Of a DNA stretch of 64,000 nt, positions 28,319-37,443 are shown one piece after another. The notes under the pieces are model-generated. The model did no database searches. It was not told where the DNA came from and saw nothing but the letters and a program-made list of their open reading frames with translations. Both the position numbers and the translations under genes were made by a program. Location of the stretch: positions 186,001 to 250,000 of the forward strand of contig NZ_CACSJA010000002.1 in the NCBI RefSeq assembly GCF_902706035.1. Reading direction: 5' to 3'. Every line of letters starts with the position of its first letter. Positions within the stretch are counted from its first letter, which is position 1. This stretch comes from Pantoea sp. 18069. Its GTDB lineage: Bacteria > Pseudomonadota > Gammaproteobacteria > Burkholderiales > Burkholderiaceae_C.

Positions 28319-29830
28319 TCAGCCGGCCTGCAGCGCCTGCTCCTGCAGCAGGCGCTTGAGCACCTTGCCATTGGGGCTGGTGGGCAGCTCGGCCACCACC
28401 ACGATGTGCGAGGGCAGCTTGTAGGGCGCGAGGCGGCTGCGCAGATGGGCGCGGGCCGCGGGCTGGTCCAGCGTGGCGCCGGGGCACAGCTCGACAAAGG
28501 CAATCACTTCCTCGTTGCCGTCCTTCTCGGGGCGCCCGACCACGGCGCTGCGCTGTATGCCGGGCAGCTCGCCCAGCGCCAGCTCGACTTCGGCCGGATA
28601 GACGTTGAAGCCCGAGCGGATGATCATTTCCTTGAGCCGCCCGACCACGAACAGCGCGCCGTCGGCATGCAGCTCGCCCAGATCGCCGCTCGCATACCAG
28701 CCCCCCTCGCGCATCACGGCAGCCGTGGCCTCGCTGTCGCGGAAATAGCCGGGCATCAGGCCGCGCCCGCGAATCCACAGCTCGCCGCGCTCGCCCGCCG
28801 CCAGGGGCACGCCGGTGGCCGGGTCGGTGACCCGCACCTCGGCGCCGTCCACCACATAGCCCGCGCTGGTGTCGCCGCGCTGCTCGCCCTGGCGCGTCAG
28901 GTGCACCGAGCCCGCGTATTCCGACAGGCCATAGCCGTGGTGCAGCGCCTGGCCGAAAGCGTCTTCGACGCGCTTCTTGAGCGTCCCATCCAGCGGCCCG
29001 GCACCGGTGTAGACATAGCGCAGCGCGGGGGCCTCGGGGCGGGCAATGCCCTGCTCCTGCAGATAGGCGAGCAGGCGCGCGTACAGCGCGGGCGGGCCCT
29101 GCAGCTGCGAGACGCCATGGCGGGCCAGCGCCTCGAGCAACTGCGCCGGGTCGAACTGCGGGCGCATCACCATCTGGGCGCCCGCATGCAGCGAGGCCAG
29201 CAGCACCGTGCCCAGGCCGAAGATATGCGTCATCGGCACGAAGGCATAGCTGCGGTCCTCGGGGCCGAGCGCGCGCGATTGAGCGGAGACACGCGCGAAA
29301 TGGGCCAGCGCGTCATGGCCCACCATCACGCCCTTGGGCGTTCCGGTGGTGCCCGAAGTGAAGATCAGCGCCGCCACTTCGCCTTGCAGCGCGCCGGTCT
29401 CGGCCTGCGCCTCCTGGCGCACGGGGCTGTGCTGCATGCCCGGCAAGGCCGAGTCCCGGGCGAAAAACCGCCGGGCGTGGGCGGCGGCGCTGTCCGAGCC
29501 CGCGGCGGTGAAATACACCACGCGCGCATCGGCCTTGGCGGCGAAGGCATCGATCTCACCAGGCGCCATGCGTGCGTTCACCCCGCAGGACCAGGCGCCG
29601 ACGCGGCTGCAGGCCAGGATCAGCGCCGCATGCTCGGGGCAGTTCTCGGCCACGACCAGCACGCGGTCGCCGGCGCGTACCTGCAGGCGGCGCAACTCGG
29701 CTTCGGCCGTGTCGGTGAGCACGCCGAGATCAGCAAAACTCAGGCTGCGGCCGTCAGGCAGATGGATGAAGGCGCGCTGGGGCGCTTCACCAAGCCAGCG
29801 GTCGAGCAGATGGTGGATGCGTGCACTCAT
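28319..29830 (-). CDS. AMP-dependent acyl-CoA synthetase/ligase
   Basis: A 503-residue ANL-family enzyme that activates a carboxylic acid to its CoA thioester via an acyl-AMP. Motifs: P-loop LIFTSGTTGTPKGVM, YGLSEYAGSVHL, GWYASGDLGELHADG, the hinge VGRLKEMIIRSGFNVYPAEV and the C-terminal catalytic lysine in SPNGKVLKR. The length is normal for the family. Last in the minus-strand operon, 7 bp after the Bug receptor gene. The adjacent receptor suggests that it activates an imported acid; the identity is not visible. Confidence 0.9.
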   Translation of the reverse strand: MSARIHHLLDRWLGEAPQRAFIHLPDGRSLSFADLGVLTDTAEAELRRLQVRAGDRVLVVAENCPEHAALILACSRVGAWSCGVNARMAPGEIDAFAAKADARVVYFTAAGSDSAAAHARRFFARDSALPGMQHSPVRQEAQAETGALQGEVAALIFTSGTTGTPKGVMVGHDALAHFARVSAQSRALGPEDRSYAFVPMTHIFGLGTVLLASLHAGAQMVMRPQFDPAQLLEALARHGVSQLQGPPALYARLLAYLQEQGIARPEAPALRYVYTGAGPLDGTLKKRVEDAFGQALHHGYGLSEYAGSVHLTRQGEQRGDTSAGYVVDGAEVRVTDPATGVPLAAGERGELWIRGRGLMPGYFRDSEATAAVMREGGWYASGDLGELHADGALFVVGRLKEMIIRSGFNVYPAEVELALGELPGIQRSAVVGRPEKDGNEEVIAFVELCPGATLDQPAARAHLRSRLAPYKLPSHIVVVAELPTSPNGKVLKRLLQEQALQAG

Positions 29831-29837
29831 GCGGTCC

Positions 29838-30827
29838 TCAGTCCACCACGATGCCCTGGGTCACCGAAGCCCACATGGCGCGTTCCGTGGCGCCGCGCTC
29901 GGCCAGCTTCTGGGGCGCGCCCGTCCATTCCTCGTAGCCCAGTTCCTTGAAGCGCTTGCGCAGCTCCGGCTGGGCCAATGCCGCGTTGATGGACTTGTTC
30001 AGGCGCGCCACCAGTTCGGGCGCCATGCCCTGGGGGCCGTAAATGCCGTACCAGCCGCCCACGTCAAAGCCCTTGAGGCCGTCAATGCCCGATTCGGCAA
30101 AGGTGGGCACATCGGGCAGGGAGGCATTGCGCTGCGGCGAGCTGACGGCGATGGCGCGCACCTTGCCGCTGTGGATGTAGGGGCTGGCGGTGCTGATGAT
30201 GTCCAGCATCATGTTCAGCTGGCCGCCGATCACATCGGTCATCGCCGGCGCATTGCCCTTGTAAGGGATGTGGCTCATCTCGATGCCGCTGCGCTTGGCG
30301 AACAGCAGCGCGCCCAGGTGGTTGGAGCCGCCCACGCCCGCCGAGCCGTAGTTGAGCCTTTGCGGGTTGGCCTTGGCGTTGGCCACCAGTTCCTGCGTGT
30401 TCTTGTAGGGCTCCTTTGGGTTGACCACCAGCACGTTGTAGTAGCTCAGGATGGGCGCCACGGGCGTGAGGTCCCTGGCCGGGTCGAAGGCCATCTTGCC
30501 CATCACGTTGGGGCTGATGGTGATGGTCGGGCTGGCGGCGAACCACAGCGTCAGCCCATCGGCCTTGGCGCGCACGACTTCGCCGCCGGCCAGGGTGGCA
30601 TTGGCGCCGGGCTTGTTCTCCACGATGACCGAAGTGCCCAGCTCCTTGGTGAGCGCCACGCTGAACAGGCGCGCGCCCTGGTCAACGGGGCCTCCGGCGG
30701 AATAGCCCACGATCAGGCGCACGGGTTGCGCGTCCTGCGCGGCGGCGGGCATCGCCGCAAGCATCGCAACAGTCATCGGGGCCAGGATCAGGGTGGCTGC
30801 GGCCAGTCGGCGTCGGGAAGCGATCAT
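29838..30827 (-). CDS. Bug-family (TctC-like) extracytoplasmic substrate receptor
   Basis: A 329-residue periplasmic protein. Signal peptide to about residue 31 (AAAQDAQ) with an SRRRL n-region. Bug motifs: PVRLIVGYSAGGPVDQGAR, VIVENKPGANATLAGGEVV and HIPYKGNAPAMTDVIGGQLN. It is only distantly similar to the receptor at 23205, so it probably recognises a different ligand. It lies between the thiolase and the ligase genes. No transport membrane subunit is nearby. Confidence 0.9.
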   Translation of the reverse strand: MIASRRRLAAATLILAPMTVAMLAAMPAAAQDAQPVRLIVGYSAGGPVDQGARLFSVALTKELGTSVIVENKPGANATLAGGEVVRAKADGLTLWFAASPTITISPNVMGKMAFDPARDLTPVAPILSYYNVLVVNPKEPYKNTQELVANAKANPQRLNYGSAGVGGSNHLGALLFAKRSGIEMSHIPYKGNAPAMTDVIGGQLNMMLDIISTASPYIHSGKVRAIAVSSPQRNASLPDVPTFAESGIDGLKGFDVGGWYGIYGPQGMAPELVARLNKSINAALAQPELRKRFKELGYEEWTGAPQKLAERGATERAMWASVTQGIVVD

Positions 30828-30998
30828 GTGTTGTCTCCTGCAATCAATGTTGTGGGGCGCGGTACCGGACAGGACGGGCCTGGCCGCGTGCCGCTGGGCA
30901 AGGCACCGATAATGCGGCGCGCGAACCGCCGTGGGAATCTGCTTTTGGCAAAGCCCGTGTTCACCTGCCTTTAGCGAGGGTTTGCCCGCAGATGAGGG

Positions 30999-32207
30999 TC
31001 AGAAGCGTTCAAACACCGCCGCAATGCCCTGGCCGCCGCCTATGCACATGGTCTCCAGGCCATAGCGGCCCTTGCGGCGCTCGAGCTCATGCAGCAGCGT
31101 GGCCAGAATGCGCACGCCGGTGGCGCCTATGGGGTGGCCCAGCGAGATGCCCGAGCCGTTGACGTTGAGCTTGTGCTCGATCGCATCCCTGTCGTTCCAC
31201 TCCCAGCCCTTGAGCACGGACAGCACCTGGCAGGCAAAGGCCTCGTTGAGCTCCACCAGATCCATCTGGTCGAGCTGGAGGTTCAGGCGCGACAGCAGCT
31301 TCCTGACGGCCGGCACCGGGCCTATGCCCATGTGCGAAGGCTCGCAGCCCGCGGCGGCCCAGCCCACCAGCGTGGCCATGGGCGTGAGGCCCAGTTCCTC
31401 CAGCTTGTCCTCGGCCACGATCAGGCAGGCAGCGCTGGCGTCGTTTTGCTGGCTGGCGTTGCCGGCGGTGACCGTGCCGCCCGCGATCAGCGTGCGCAGC
31501 TTGCCCAGGCTCTCGGTCGAGATATCGGTGCGAAAGCCTTCATCGCGCGCAAACCGCAGCGGCTCGCCCTTGCGCTGGGGCACGGTCACCGCAATGGTCT
31601 CGTCATCGAAGCGCCCCGCCTCCCAGGCAGCGGCGGCGCGCTGGTGGCTGCGCAGCGCGAAGGCATCGGCCTGATCGCGCGTGATGCCATAGTCGCGCGC
31701 CAGGTTCTCGGCGGTTTCTATCATTCCCGAGATCTTGCCAAAGCGCTCCACGGGCTGGGAGCGCTCACGGCCCCGGTCGAGGCGGTCATAAAAGCGTACA
31801 TTGCCCGAGCGCGCGCCCCAGCGCATGTCGGTGGAGTAGTACTCGATGTTGCTCATGCTCTCGACGCCACCGGCAATCACCACGTCGGCGGCGCCGCTTT
31901 GCACCATCATGGCGGCCGTGACCACGGCCTGCAGGCCGCCGCCGCAGCGCCGGTCCAGCTGCATTCCCGGCACTTCGACGGGCAGCCCGGCCTGCAGCGC
32001 CGCCCAGCGGCCCACGCAAGGCGTCTCGCTGCTGGCATAGGACTGGGCAAACACCACGTCGTCTATGCGTGCGGGGTCGATACCACTTTTCTCGACCACG
32101 GCACGCACGGTGATGGCGGCCAGTTCCTCGACCGCTACGGGCCGCAGGCTGCCGCCGAAAGTGCCGACAGGCGTGCGAAGGGGGGTGACGATGGCGGCTC
32201 TGCGCAT
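30999..32207 (-). CDS. Thiolase (acetyl-CoA C-acyltransferase)
   Basis: A 402-residue classical thiolase that cleaves 3-ketoacyl-CoA to acetyl-CoA (or the reverse). The catalytic triad positions are intact: Cys88 (LDRRCGGGLQAV), His358 (HPIGATG) and Cys388 (MCIGGGQG). The ATG at 32207 is chosen over an upstream in-frame start because MRRAAIVTPLRTPVG is the family N-terminus. A 171-bp gap with no gene separates it from the Bug receptor gene downstream. It would complete the beta-oxidation set formed with the short-chain dehydrogenase, hydratases and ligase of this operon. Confidence 0.93.
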   Translation of the reverse strand: MRRAAIVTPLRTPVGTFGGSLRPVAVEELAAITVRAVVEKSGIDPARIDDVVFAQSYASSETPCVGRWAALQAGLPVEVPGMQLDRRCGGGLQAVVTAAMMVQSGAADVVIAGGVESMSNIEYYSTDMRWGARSGNVRFYDRLDRGRERSQPVERFGKISGMIETAENLARDYGITRDQADAFALRSHQRAAAAWEAGRFDDETIAVTVPQRKGEPLRFARDEGFRTDISTESLGKLRTLIAGGTVTAGNASQQNDASAACLIVAEDKLEELGLTPMATLVGWAAAGCEPSHMGIGPVPAVRKLLSRLNLQLDQMDLVELNEAFACQVLSVLKGWEWNDRDAIEHKLNVNGSGISLGHPIGATGVRILATLLHELERRKGRYGLETMCIGGGQGIAAVFERF

Positions 32208-32239
32208 GGTTTTCTCCTGCAATGGAAGGTTCGAAAGAA

Positions 32240-33523
32240 TCAGTGGAAACTTGCACCGCACTGGCGCAGCAGGGCATGGCCCTGGCGCTCCAGGTCGGCG
32301 CGGTGCTCGGGGGCGGCGATGGCTATCAGGCGGCGCACGCGGCGCGACAGCGGCTGGCCGCGCAGGTCGGCCACGCCGTATTCGGTGACGATCAGGCCGG
32401 CATCGCTGCGCGGCGTGCTCACCGGGCCGGACAGCTGGGCGACGATGCGCGTGGCGCCCTTGGCCGTGGCGGGCAGGGCGACGATGGGCAGGCCGCCGCG
32501 GCTGCGCGCCGCGCCGCGCAGGAAGTCCACCGCGCCGCCGACGGCGCCGACGTAGGTGGCGCCGACCACTTCGGCATTGACCTGCCCCGTGAGGTCCACC
32601 TCGACGGCCGAGTTGATCGCGGCCAGCTTGTGGCTGTCGGCCAGCACCTGCGCGTCATGGGTGTAGCCGGTCTCGCGCAGCGCAAAGCCGGCGTTGCGGT
32701 GGGCCCAGTTCCTGAGGCGCTCGCTGCCCATCAGGATGCCGCCAATGCCCACGCCGGCATCCAGGCTCTTGCGCGCATTGGTCAGCACGCCCGCCTCGGC
32801 CAGGGCGGCAATGCCGTCCCCTACGGCGCCGCTGTGCAGTCCCAGGTCGCGGTGGCCATGCAGGGCCGACAGCACGGCTTCGGGCAGATTGCCTATGCCC
32901 ACCTGCAGCGTGGCGCCGTCCTCGAGCAGGGCGGCAATATGGCCGGCAATGGCCTGCTCCACTGGGCCGGGCGCGCTGCGCTCCAGGCTCAAGGGCGGAT
33001 GCTCGGCATCAACCAGCAAGGCGAAATCGTCGGCTGTCAGGTAAACGCTGCCATGGGTCCAGGGAATTGCGGGGTTCACTTCGGCGATCACCACGCGGGC
33101 CTTGCGCAGCGCGGCCGGCAGGTATTCGTGCACCAGACCCAGGCTGTAGCGGCCCTGGTCGTCGGGCGGCGAGACCTGCAGCAGCACCACGTCGGCAGGC
33201 AGCACGCCGCCCTCTATCAGGCCGGGCAAATGGGAGTAATGGCTGGGCACGATGTCCAGCACGCCCGCCTGGGCCAGCTTGCGGTGCGGGCCGGCGGCGC
33301 AGTAGCCCAGAAAGTCGATCACGTCGGCCTGCTCGGGCCGCAGCGTGTCCGACACGCCGATACCGACGAACACCCGCAGCCGCCCGCCCCGGGCCAGCGC
33401 GTGGCGGTGCTCGACCAGCGCGCGCGTGAGGGTCAGCGGCTCGGCCGTGGCCTGCCCCCACCAGAGGGTATCGCCGGCGCGCAGCAGGGCCTGCAGCCCC
33501 TGCACCAGAGCGTCCGTGCTCAC
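32240..33523 (-). CDS. Acetyl-CoA hydrolase/4-hydroxybutyrate CoA-transferase family protein
   Basis: A 427-residue class I CoA transferase of the Cat1/4-HB type. Seen: GDTLWWGQATAEP at the start, VVIAEVNPAIPWTHGS, the NSAVEVDLTGQVNAEVVG region around the family's proposed catalytic glutamate, the GGAVDFLRGAARSRGG loop and VTEYGVADLRGQPLS. The start is a GTG at 33523 inside the stop of the upstream crotonase gene (GTGA). A much longer in-frame extension upstream is an artefact running antisense-like through that gene. It probably exchanges CoA between acetyl-CoA and the pathway acid. Confidence 0.87.
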   Translation of the reverse strand: MSTDALVQGLQALLRAGDTLWWGQATAEPLTLTRALVEHRHALARGGRLRVFVGIGVSDTLRPEQADVIDFLGYCAAGPHRKLAQAGVLDIVPSHYSHLPGLIEGGVLPADVVLLQVSPPDDQGRYSLGLVHEYLPAALRKARVVIAEVNPAIPWTHGSVYLTADDFALLVDAEHPPLSLERSAPGPVEQAIAGHIAALLEDGATLQVGIGNLPEAVLSALHGHRDLGLHSGAVGDGIAALAEAGVLTNARKSLDAGVGIGGILMGSERLRNWAHRNAGFALRETGYTHDAQVLADSHKLAAINSAVEVDLTGQVNAEVVGATYVGAVGGAVDFLRGAARSRGGLPIVALPATAKGATRIVAQLSGPVSTPRSDAGLIVTEYGVADLRGQPLSRRVRRLIAIAAPEHRADLERQGHALLRQCGASFH

Positions 33524-34317
33524 GCCTTGCGATCCCAGTCGAAGCGCAGCGGCTGCTTGTCGCCAAAGCGCCGCACCGCATCCAGGTGGTAGTCCGAGCT
33601 GCGGCACATGGTCTGGGCATAGGCTTCGAGCTCGGCCATGGCGCGGGCATCCAGCTCGAACGCCTGGTTCATGATGGTCTTGGCCATGCCGATGGCGGCC
33701 GTCGAGGCCTCGCCAAAGCGACGCGCCAGTGCCAGCGCCGCGTCCTGCAAGGCGGCGCCGTCTTCCACGACCTCGTAGACGATGCCCAGCTGCCTGGCTT
33801 CCTCGGCCGCCACCGTGCGCGCGGTGAACACCAGTTCCTTGGCCTTTTGCTGGCCCACGATGCGCGGCAGCAATTGCATGGCGCCCAGATCGGGGATTAG
33901 GCCGATGCGGCCGAACACGGCGCAAAACTGCGCGCGGCGCGTGGCCAGCACGAAATCGGCCGCCAGCGCCAGGCTCATGCCCGCGCCAAAGGCCGGGCCG
34001 TCCACGGCGGCGATCACGGGTTTTTCCATGTTCACCAGCTCGGGAAACCACTGGTGCAGGCTGCGGATGCGCTCGCGCCAGGGCAGGCCCGCCTGGCGGG
34101 TGTCCAGCATCTGGCCGATGTCGCCGCCCGAGCAAAAGGCGCCGCCTGCACCGGTAAGGATGACGGTGTGCACCTGCGCGTCGTCGCGCATCTGCGCGAT
34201 GGCCGCGGCCAGGGCCGGGCGCATGGCCTGGTTCAGCGCATTGCGTGCCTCGGGGCGGTTCAAGGTGATGGTGCCGATACCATCCTTCACGGTGGTCAAT
34301 ACGGGGGATGCGCTCAT
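33520..34317 (-). CDS. Crotonase-family enoyl-CoA hydratase/isomerase
   Basis: A 265-residue protein. GGAG lies 6 bases before the ATG at 34317 (MSASPVLTTVKDG). Oxyanion-hole segments GGAFCSGGDIGQM and DGPAFGAGMSLALAADF are present. The two glutamates of classical hydratase are not: the first position is Ser (GMSLA), and the PE of PEIGLIP is GR (FGRIGLIPDLGAMQLLP). The Asp in IPDLG coincides with the catalytic Asp of PaaG-type isomerases. An isomerase or another crotonase reaction is therefore more likely than simple hydration. It overlaps the CoA transferase by GTGA. Confidence 0.85.
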   Translation of the reverse strand: MSASPVLTTVKDGIGTITLNRPEARNALNQAMRPALAAAIAQMRDDAQVHTVILTGAGGAFCSGGDIGQMLDTRQAGLPWRERIRSLHQWFPELVNMEKPVIAAVDGPAFGAGMSLALAADFVLATRRAQFCAVFGRIGLIPDLGAMQLLPRIVGQQKAKELVFTARTVAAEEARQLGIVYEVVEDGAALQDAALALARRFGEASTAAIGMAKTIMNQAFELDARAMAELEAYAQTMCRSSDYHLDAVRRFGDKQPLRFDWDRKA

Positions 34318-34399
34318 GGCGGACTCCATTGCAGGATTGATGAACCAATGCGGCTGCGGCGCTTCACCCTGAAGCGCCGACAGCCTGGTGATGGAAGAT

Positions 34400-35293
34400 T
34401 CACGCGAGCTCGGCAAAGCCGTGGCTCAGCACCAGCTTGTCGCGCTCCAGCACGCGGGCGCGCAGCTGCAGCTGCAGCGGCTGGCCCGGAATGCGCCAGA
34501 TCTCGGTGACCAGCGTCTCGCCCGGATACACCGGCGCGGCAAAGCGGATATCCAGCGCCTTCAGGCGCGCGGGATTGTGGTCGCAGCACTGGCGCAGCAC
34601 CGCATGCGCCACCAGGCCATAGCTGGCCAGGCCGTGCAGGATGGGGCGCTCGAAGCCCGCCTTGCGCGCCACGGCCGGATCGGCGTGCAGCGGGTTGAAG
34701 TCGCCCATCAGCCGGTACAGCAGCGCGGCCTCGGGGCGGATGACCTGGGTGTCGGTGAAATCGGGCGCGCGGTCCGCGGGCGTGGGCTGCAGCGCGGGCA
34801 GCGGCGCATCGCTGGGCTGGCCGCCGCCTTGCAGGCTGTAGCCGCCGTCGCCGCGCAGAAAAGTCACCTGCTGCACCGTGGCCAGCAGTTCGCCGTCCGT
34901 GGTTTCCAGCCGGCGCTCGGTCACCATGATGGCGCCCTTGCCCTCGCCCTTGTCGGTCAGGTGGGTGATGCGGTTGTGGCCCACCACCTCGGCACTGGCC
35001 GGCAGCGGACGGTGCAGCCGCATGCGCTGCTCGCCGTGCAGCAGCCTGACCCAGTCGATGCCGGTATCCGGTTCACGCGCCCAGAAGCCGGGAAAGCCCA
35101 GCACCACGGCCTGCGAAGGCAGGGCCTGCAGGCCGCCCGCAGCGCCTTCATAGACGAAGGCCTGGGCCTTGTCGTCCAGCGGGTCGTTGCCCAAGCCAAG
35201 GCTGAGCGCATACAGCACGGTGTCGCGCTCGCTGTAATGCTGGCGCACGGGCGCGAAGACGCGCTGCTTGAGAGACGCATAGGAGATGGCCAT
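34400..35293 (-). CDS. MaoC-type (R)-specific enoyl-CoA hydratase (hydratase 2)
   Basis: A 297-residue double-hotdog protein. The C-terminal half contains the hydratase 2 motif: YRLMGDFNPLHADPAVARKA, with the catalytic dyad Asp198 and His203, then FERPILHGLASYG. The N-terminal half is the non-catalytic hotdog (YALSLGLGNDPLDDKAQAF). This layout matches the hydratase part of peroxisomal multifunctional enzyme 2. The ATG at 35293 (MAISYASLK) is preferred to an upstream in-frame one. It follows the short-chain dehydrogenase gene by 13 bp, and the two together reproduce the MFE-2 activities. Confidence 0.9.
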   Translation of the reverse strand: MAISYASLKQRVFAPVRQHYSERDTVLYALSLGLGNDPLDDKAQAFVYEGAAGGLQALPSQAVVLGFPGFWAREPDTGIDWVRLLHGEQRMRLHRPLPASAEVVGHNRITHLTDKGEGKGAIMVTERRLETTDGELLATVQQVTFLRGDGGYSLQGGGQPSDAPLPALQPTPADRAPDFTDTQVIRPEAALLYRLMGDFNPLHADPAVARKAGFERPILHGLASYGLVAHAVLRQCCDHNPARLKALDIRFAAPVYPGETLVTEIWRIPGQPLQLQLRARVLERDKLVLSHGFAELA

Positions 35294-35306
35294 GGCCGCC
35301 ACCTGC

Positions 35307-36221
35307 TCAGACCGGGTCCCAGCTGAACACATCGCCCGAGCGCTCCAGCGGCACGAACGAGCGCTGCAGCGCGGGCATGCCGTGCTCGGCGATGCCCTGG
35401 GCGGTCCAGCCTTCGCTGCGGTGCACCGAGCGCACGGGGCGCGGCTGGCTCATCAGGAAAATCTCGTTATTGCGCACGGTGAACACCTGGGCGTTCACGT
35501 CCCTGGCCTGGTCGGACAGCAGGTACACGGCCAGCGGCGCGATCTTGTTGGGCGTCATCTGCTGGATCTTGGCCACGCGCGCCTGCTGCTCGGGCGTGTC
35601 GGTGGGGATGGAGCCTATCATGCGGCTCCAGGCAAAGGGTGCAATGCAGTTGGAGCGCACGTTGAACTTCTGCATATCCAGCGCGATGGACTTGGACAGC
35701 GCCACCAGCGCCAGCTTGGCAGCGCTGTAGTTGGCCTGGCCCAGGTTGCCGATCAGGCCCGAAGTGGACGTCATGTGCACCATCGCGCCGCTTTCCTGCT
35801 CCTTGAAGTGGTTGGCGGCGGCGCGGCTCATGTAGTAGCTGCCGTACAGGTGCACCTTGATCACGGCGTCCCACTCGTCCAGGCTCATCTTGTGGAAGAA
35901 GCGGTCACGCAGGATGCCGGCGTTGTTCACCACGCCGTCGATGCGGCCGAACGTGTCCACGGCGCAGGCAATGATGCGCGCGGCGCCGGCAGCTTCGCAA
36001 ACGCTGTCCGTATTGGCCACGGCCTGGCCGCCCAGGGCCTTGATCTCCTCGACCACCTTTTGCGCGGGGCCGGCGTCCGTGCCTTCGCCGGTCGTCGACG
36101 TGCCGATGTCGTTGACCACGATCTTCGCGCCTTCGGTGGCCATGGACAGTGCCATGTCACGGCCAATGCCGCCGCCGGCGCCGGTGACTACAACTACTTT
36201 GCCTTCTAGCATCTTGCTCAT
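35307..36221 (-). CDS. MFE-2-type short-chain dehydrogenase (3-hydroxyacyl-CoA dehydrogenase)
   Basis: A 304-residue SDR. Nucleotide-binding motif TGAGGGIGRDMA (13-24), NNAG at 99-102, catalytic Ser near 152-154, Tyr165 and Lys169 (YSAAKLALV). The C-terminal extension (SQPRPVRSVHRSEGWTAQGI) is like that in bacterial homologues of the MFE-2 dehydrogenase domain, which oxidise (3R)-hydroxyacyl-CoA. It is first in the minus-strand operon: SDR, MaoC, crotonase, CoA transferase, thiolase, Bug receptor, ligase. Confidence 0.9.
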   Translation of the reverse strand: MSKMLEGKVVVVTGAGGGIGRDMALSMATEGAKIVVNDIGTSTTGEGTDAGPAQKVVEEIKALGGQAVANTDSVCEAAGAARIIACAVDTFGRIDGVVNNAGILRDRFFHKMSLDEWDAVIKVHLYGSYYMSRAAANHFKEQESGAMVHMTSTSGLIGNLGQANYSAAKLALVALSKSIALDMQKFNVRSNCIAPFAWSRMIGSIPTDTPEQQARVAKIQQMTPNKIAPLAVYLLSDQARDVNAQVFTVRNNEIFLMSQPRPVRSVHRSEGWTAQGIAEHGMPALQRSFVPLERSGDVFSWDPV

Positions 36222-36483
36222 GTCAGTCCTTGCGGTTGTGCCCGGGTGATTCCGGGTCATTGCTGGCAAGCATGCCGCCAGCCGCCGGGATCGCCAATTC
36301 GGGATTCGCAAGGATGGTGTTCGGAAACGTGGAAGTTCCCCCTGGTCCGGGGCCTGCACAGGCCGCGGGGCCTGAATTTCCAAGGGTTAACACCTGCGGC
36401 GCACCCCCGTCTTCACCGAAGGCTAAGGATACGTTTCAATTTCTCAGATTGCGTGCACCGGCATTGCCAGCGAGCATGCAGCC
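36222..36483. promoter_or_regulatory. Divergent promoter region between the two large acyl-CoA operons
   Basis: 262 bp without a gene separate the divergent starts of the SDR operon (minus) and the mesaconyl/itaconyl-CoA-hydratase-like operon (plus). Joint control is plausible. I see no convincing -35/-10 pair or strong operator dyad, and no regulator gene is adjacent. Confidence 0.4.
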
Positions 36484-37380
36484 ATGCACTCCGAAAATGT
36501 CCTATCCGCAGCTTCCCTGACGCCGCAGCAGATCGCTCTGCTGCAGTCCTGGGTTGGCAAGACCGAGACCTTGAGCGACCGAATCAGCGCCCATGCAGTG
36601 GGCGCTTTCAGCGCCATGCTCGATCGCAACGATCCCCCGCCGCAACCGGCAGACGCGCTGGCGCCGCTGTGGCACTGGATGAATTTCGTGCCCGTGGCAC
36701 CGCAAAGCCAGCTGGGCGCGGACGGCCACCCGGCGCGCGGCGGCTTTCTGCCCCCCGTGCCGCTGCCCCGGCGCATGTGGGCCGGCAGCCGCGTGCAATG
36801 GAACCCGGACAACCCGCTGCGCGTGGGCGAAGCCGTGCAGCGCACATCGCGCATCCTGTCCGTCGAGCACAAAAAAGGCCGCTCGGGTGAACTGCTGTTC
36901 GTGCAGTTGCACCATGCGTCGGGCAATGCCCGCGGCGTGGCGGTGACCGAGGAACAGGACATCGTCTACCGCGGCGCGGCGCAGCCGGGCGAGCCCGCGC
37001 CCCTGCCCACGGCCGCCGAGACCAGCGCCGCCTGGGTGCGCCAGATCACGCCCGATCCGGTGCTGCTGTTTCGCTACTCGGCGCTCACTTTCAACGGCCA
37101 CCGCATCCATTACGACCGCAGCTACGCCACGCAGCAGGAAGGCTATCCCGGCCTGGTCGTGCACGGGCCGCTGATCGCCACCTTGCTCATCGACCTGCTG
37201 CGCCGCAACGCCCCCGGCGCGGTGGTCACGGATTTCTCCTTCAAGGCCGTGCGCCCCACCTACGACCTCAACCCTTTCACCGTGCTCGGCCAGCCGTCAC
37301 CTGACGGCAAGACCATCGCGCTGTGGGCCTGCGACCACGAAGGCTGGCTCACCATGCAGGCCACGGCAAAAATCCTCTGA
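36484..37380 (+). CDS. FAS1-like/mesaconyl-C4-CoA-type hydratase (itaconyl-CoA hydratase candidate)
   Basis: A 298-residue protein of the MaoC/HTD2-like 'FAS1-like dehydratase' type. Seen: WMNFVPVAPQSQLGADGHPA, FLPPVPLPRRMWAGSRVQW and the C-terminal hotdog segment FRYSALTFNGHRIHYDRSYA followed by YPGLVVHGPLIATLL. The same family holds mesaconyl-C4-CoA hydratase and the itaconyl-CoA hydratase Ich of Pseudomonas. It heads the plus operon with an acyl-CoA dehydrogenase, a CaiB-type transferase, an MmgE/PrpD protein and a CitE-like lyase, the same set as at itaconate-degradation loci. The substrate is inferred from that context. Confidence 0.82.
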   Translation: MHSENVLSAASLTPQQIALLQSWVGKTETLSDRISAHAVGAFSAMLDRNDPPPQPADALAPLWHWMNFVPVAPQSQLGADGHPARGGFLPPVPLPRRMWAGSRVQWNPDNPLRVGEAVQRTSRILSVEHKKGRSGELLFVQLHHASGNARGVAVTEEQDIVYRGAAQPGEPAPLPTAAETSAAWVRQITPDPVLLFRYSALTFNGHRIHYDRSYATQQEGYPGLVVHGPLIATLLIDLLRRNAPGAVVTDFSFKAVRPTYDLNPFTVLGQPSPDGKTIALWACDHEGWLTMQATAKIL

Positions 37381-37443
37381 AGCCCGGCGCCACCAGCTGC
37401 CCTGCCTGCGCCCTACCCGCCCTCTTGATTCCCGCAAACCGCC

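Noticed and set aside
32240..34348. A 702-codon frame that would fuse the CoA transferase to an upstream domain
   Set aside because: Its first ~275 codons overlap the crotonase gene in another frame and look like no protein family. The GTG at 33523, overlapping the crotonase stop as GTGA, gives a complete transferase.
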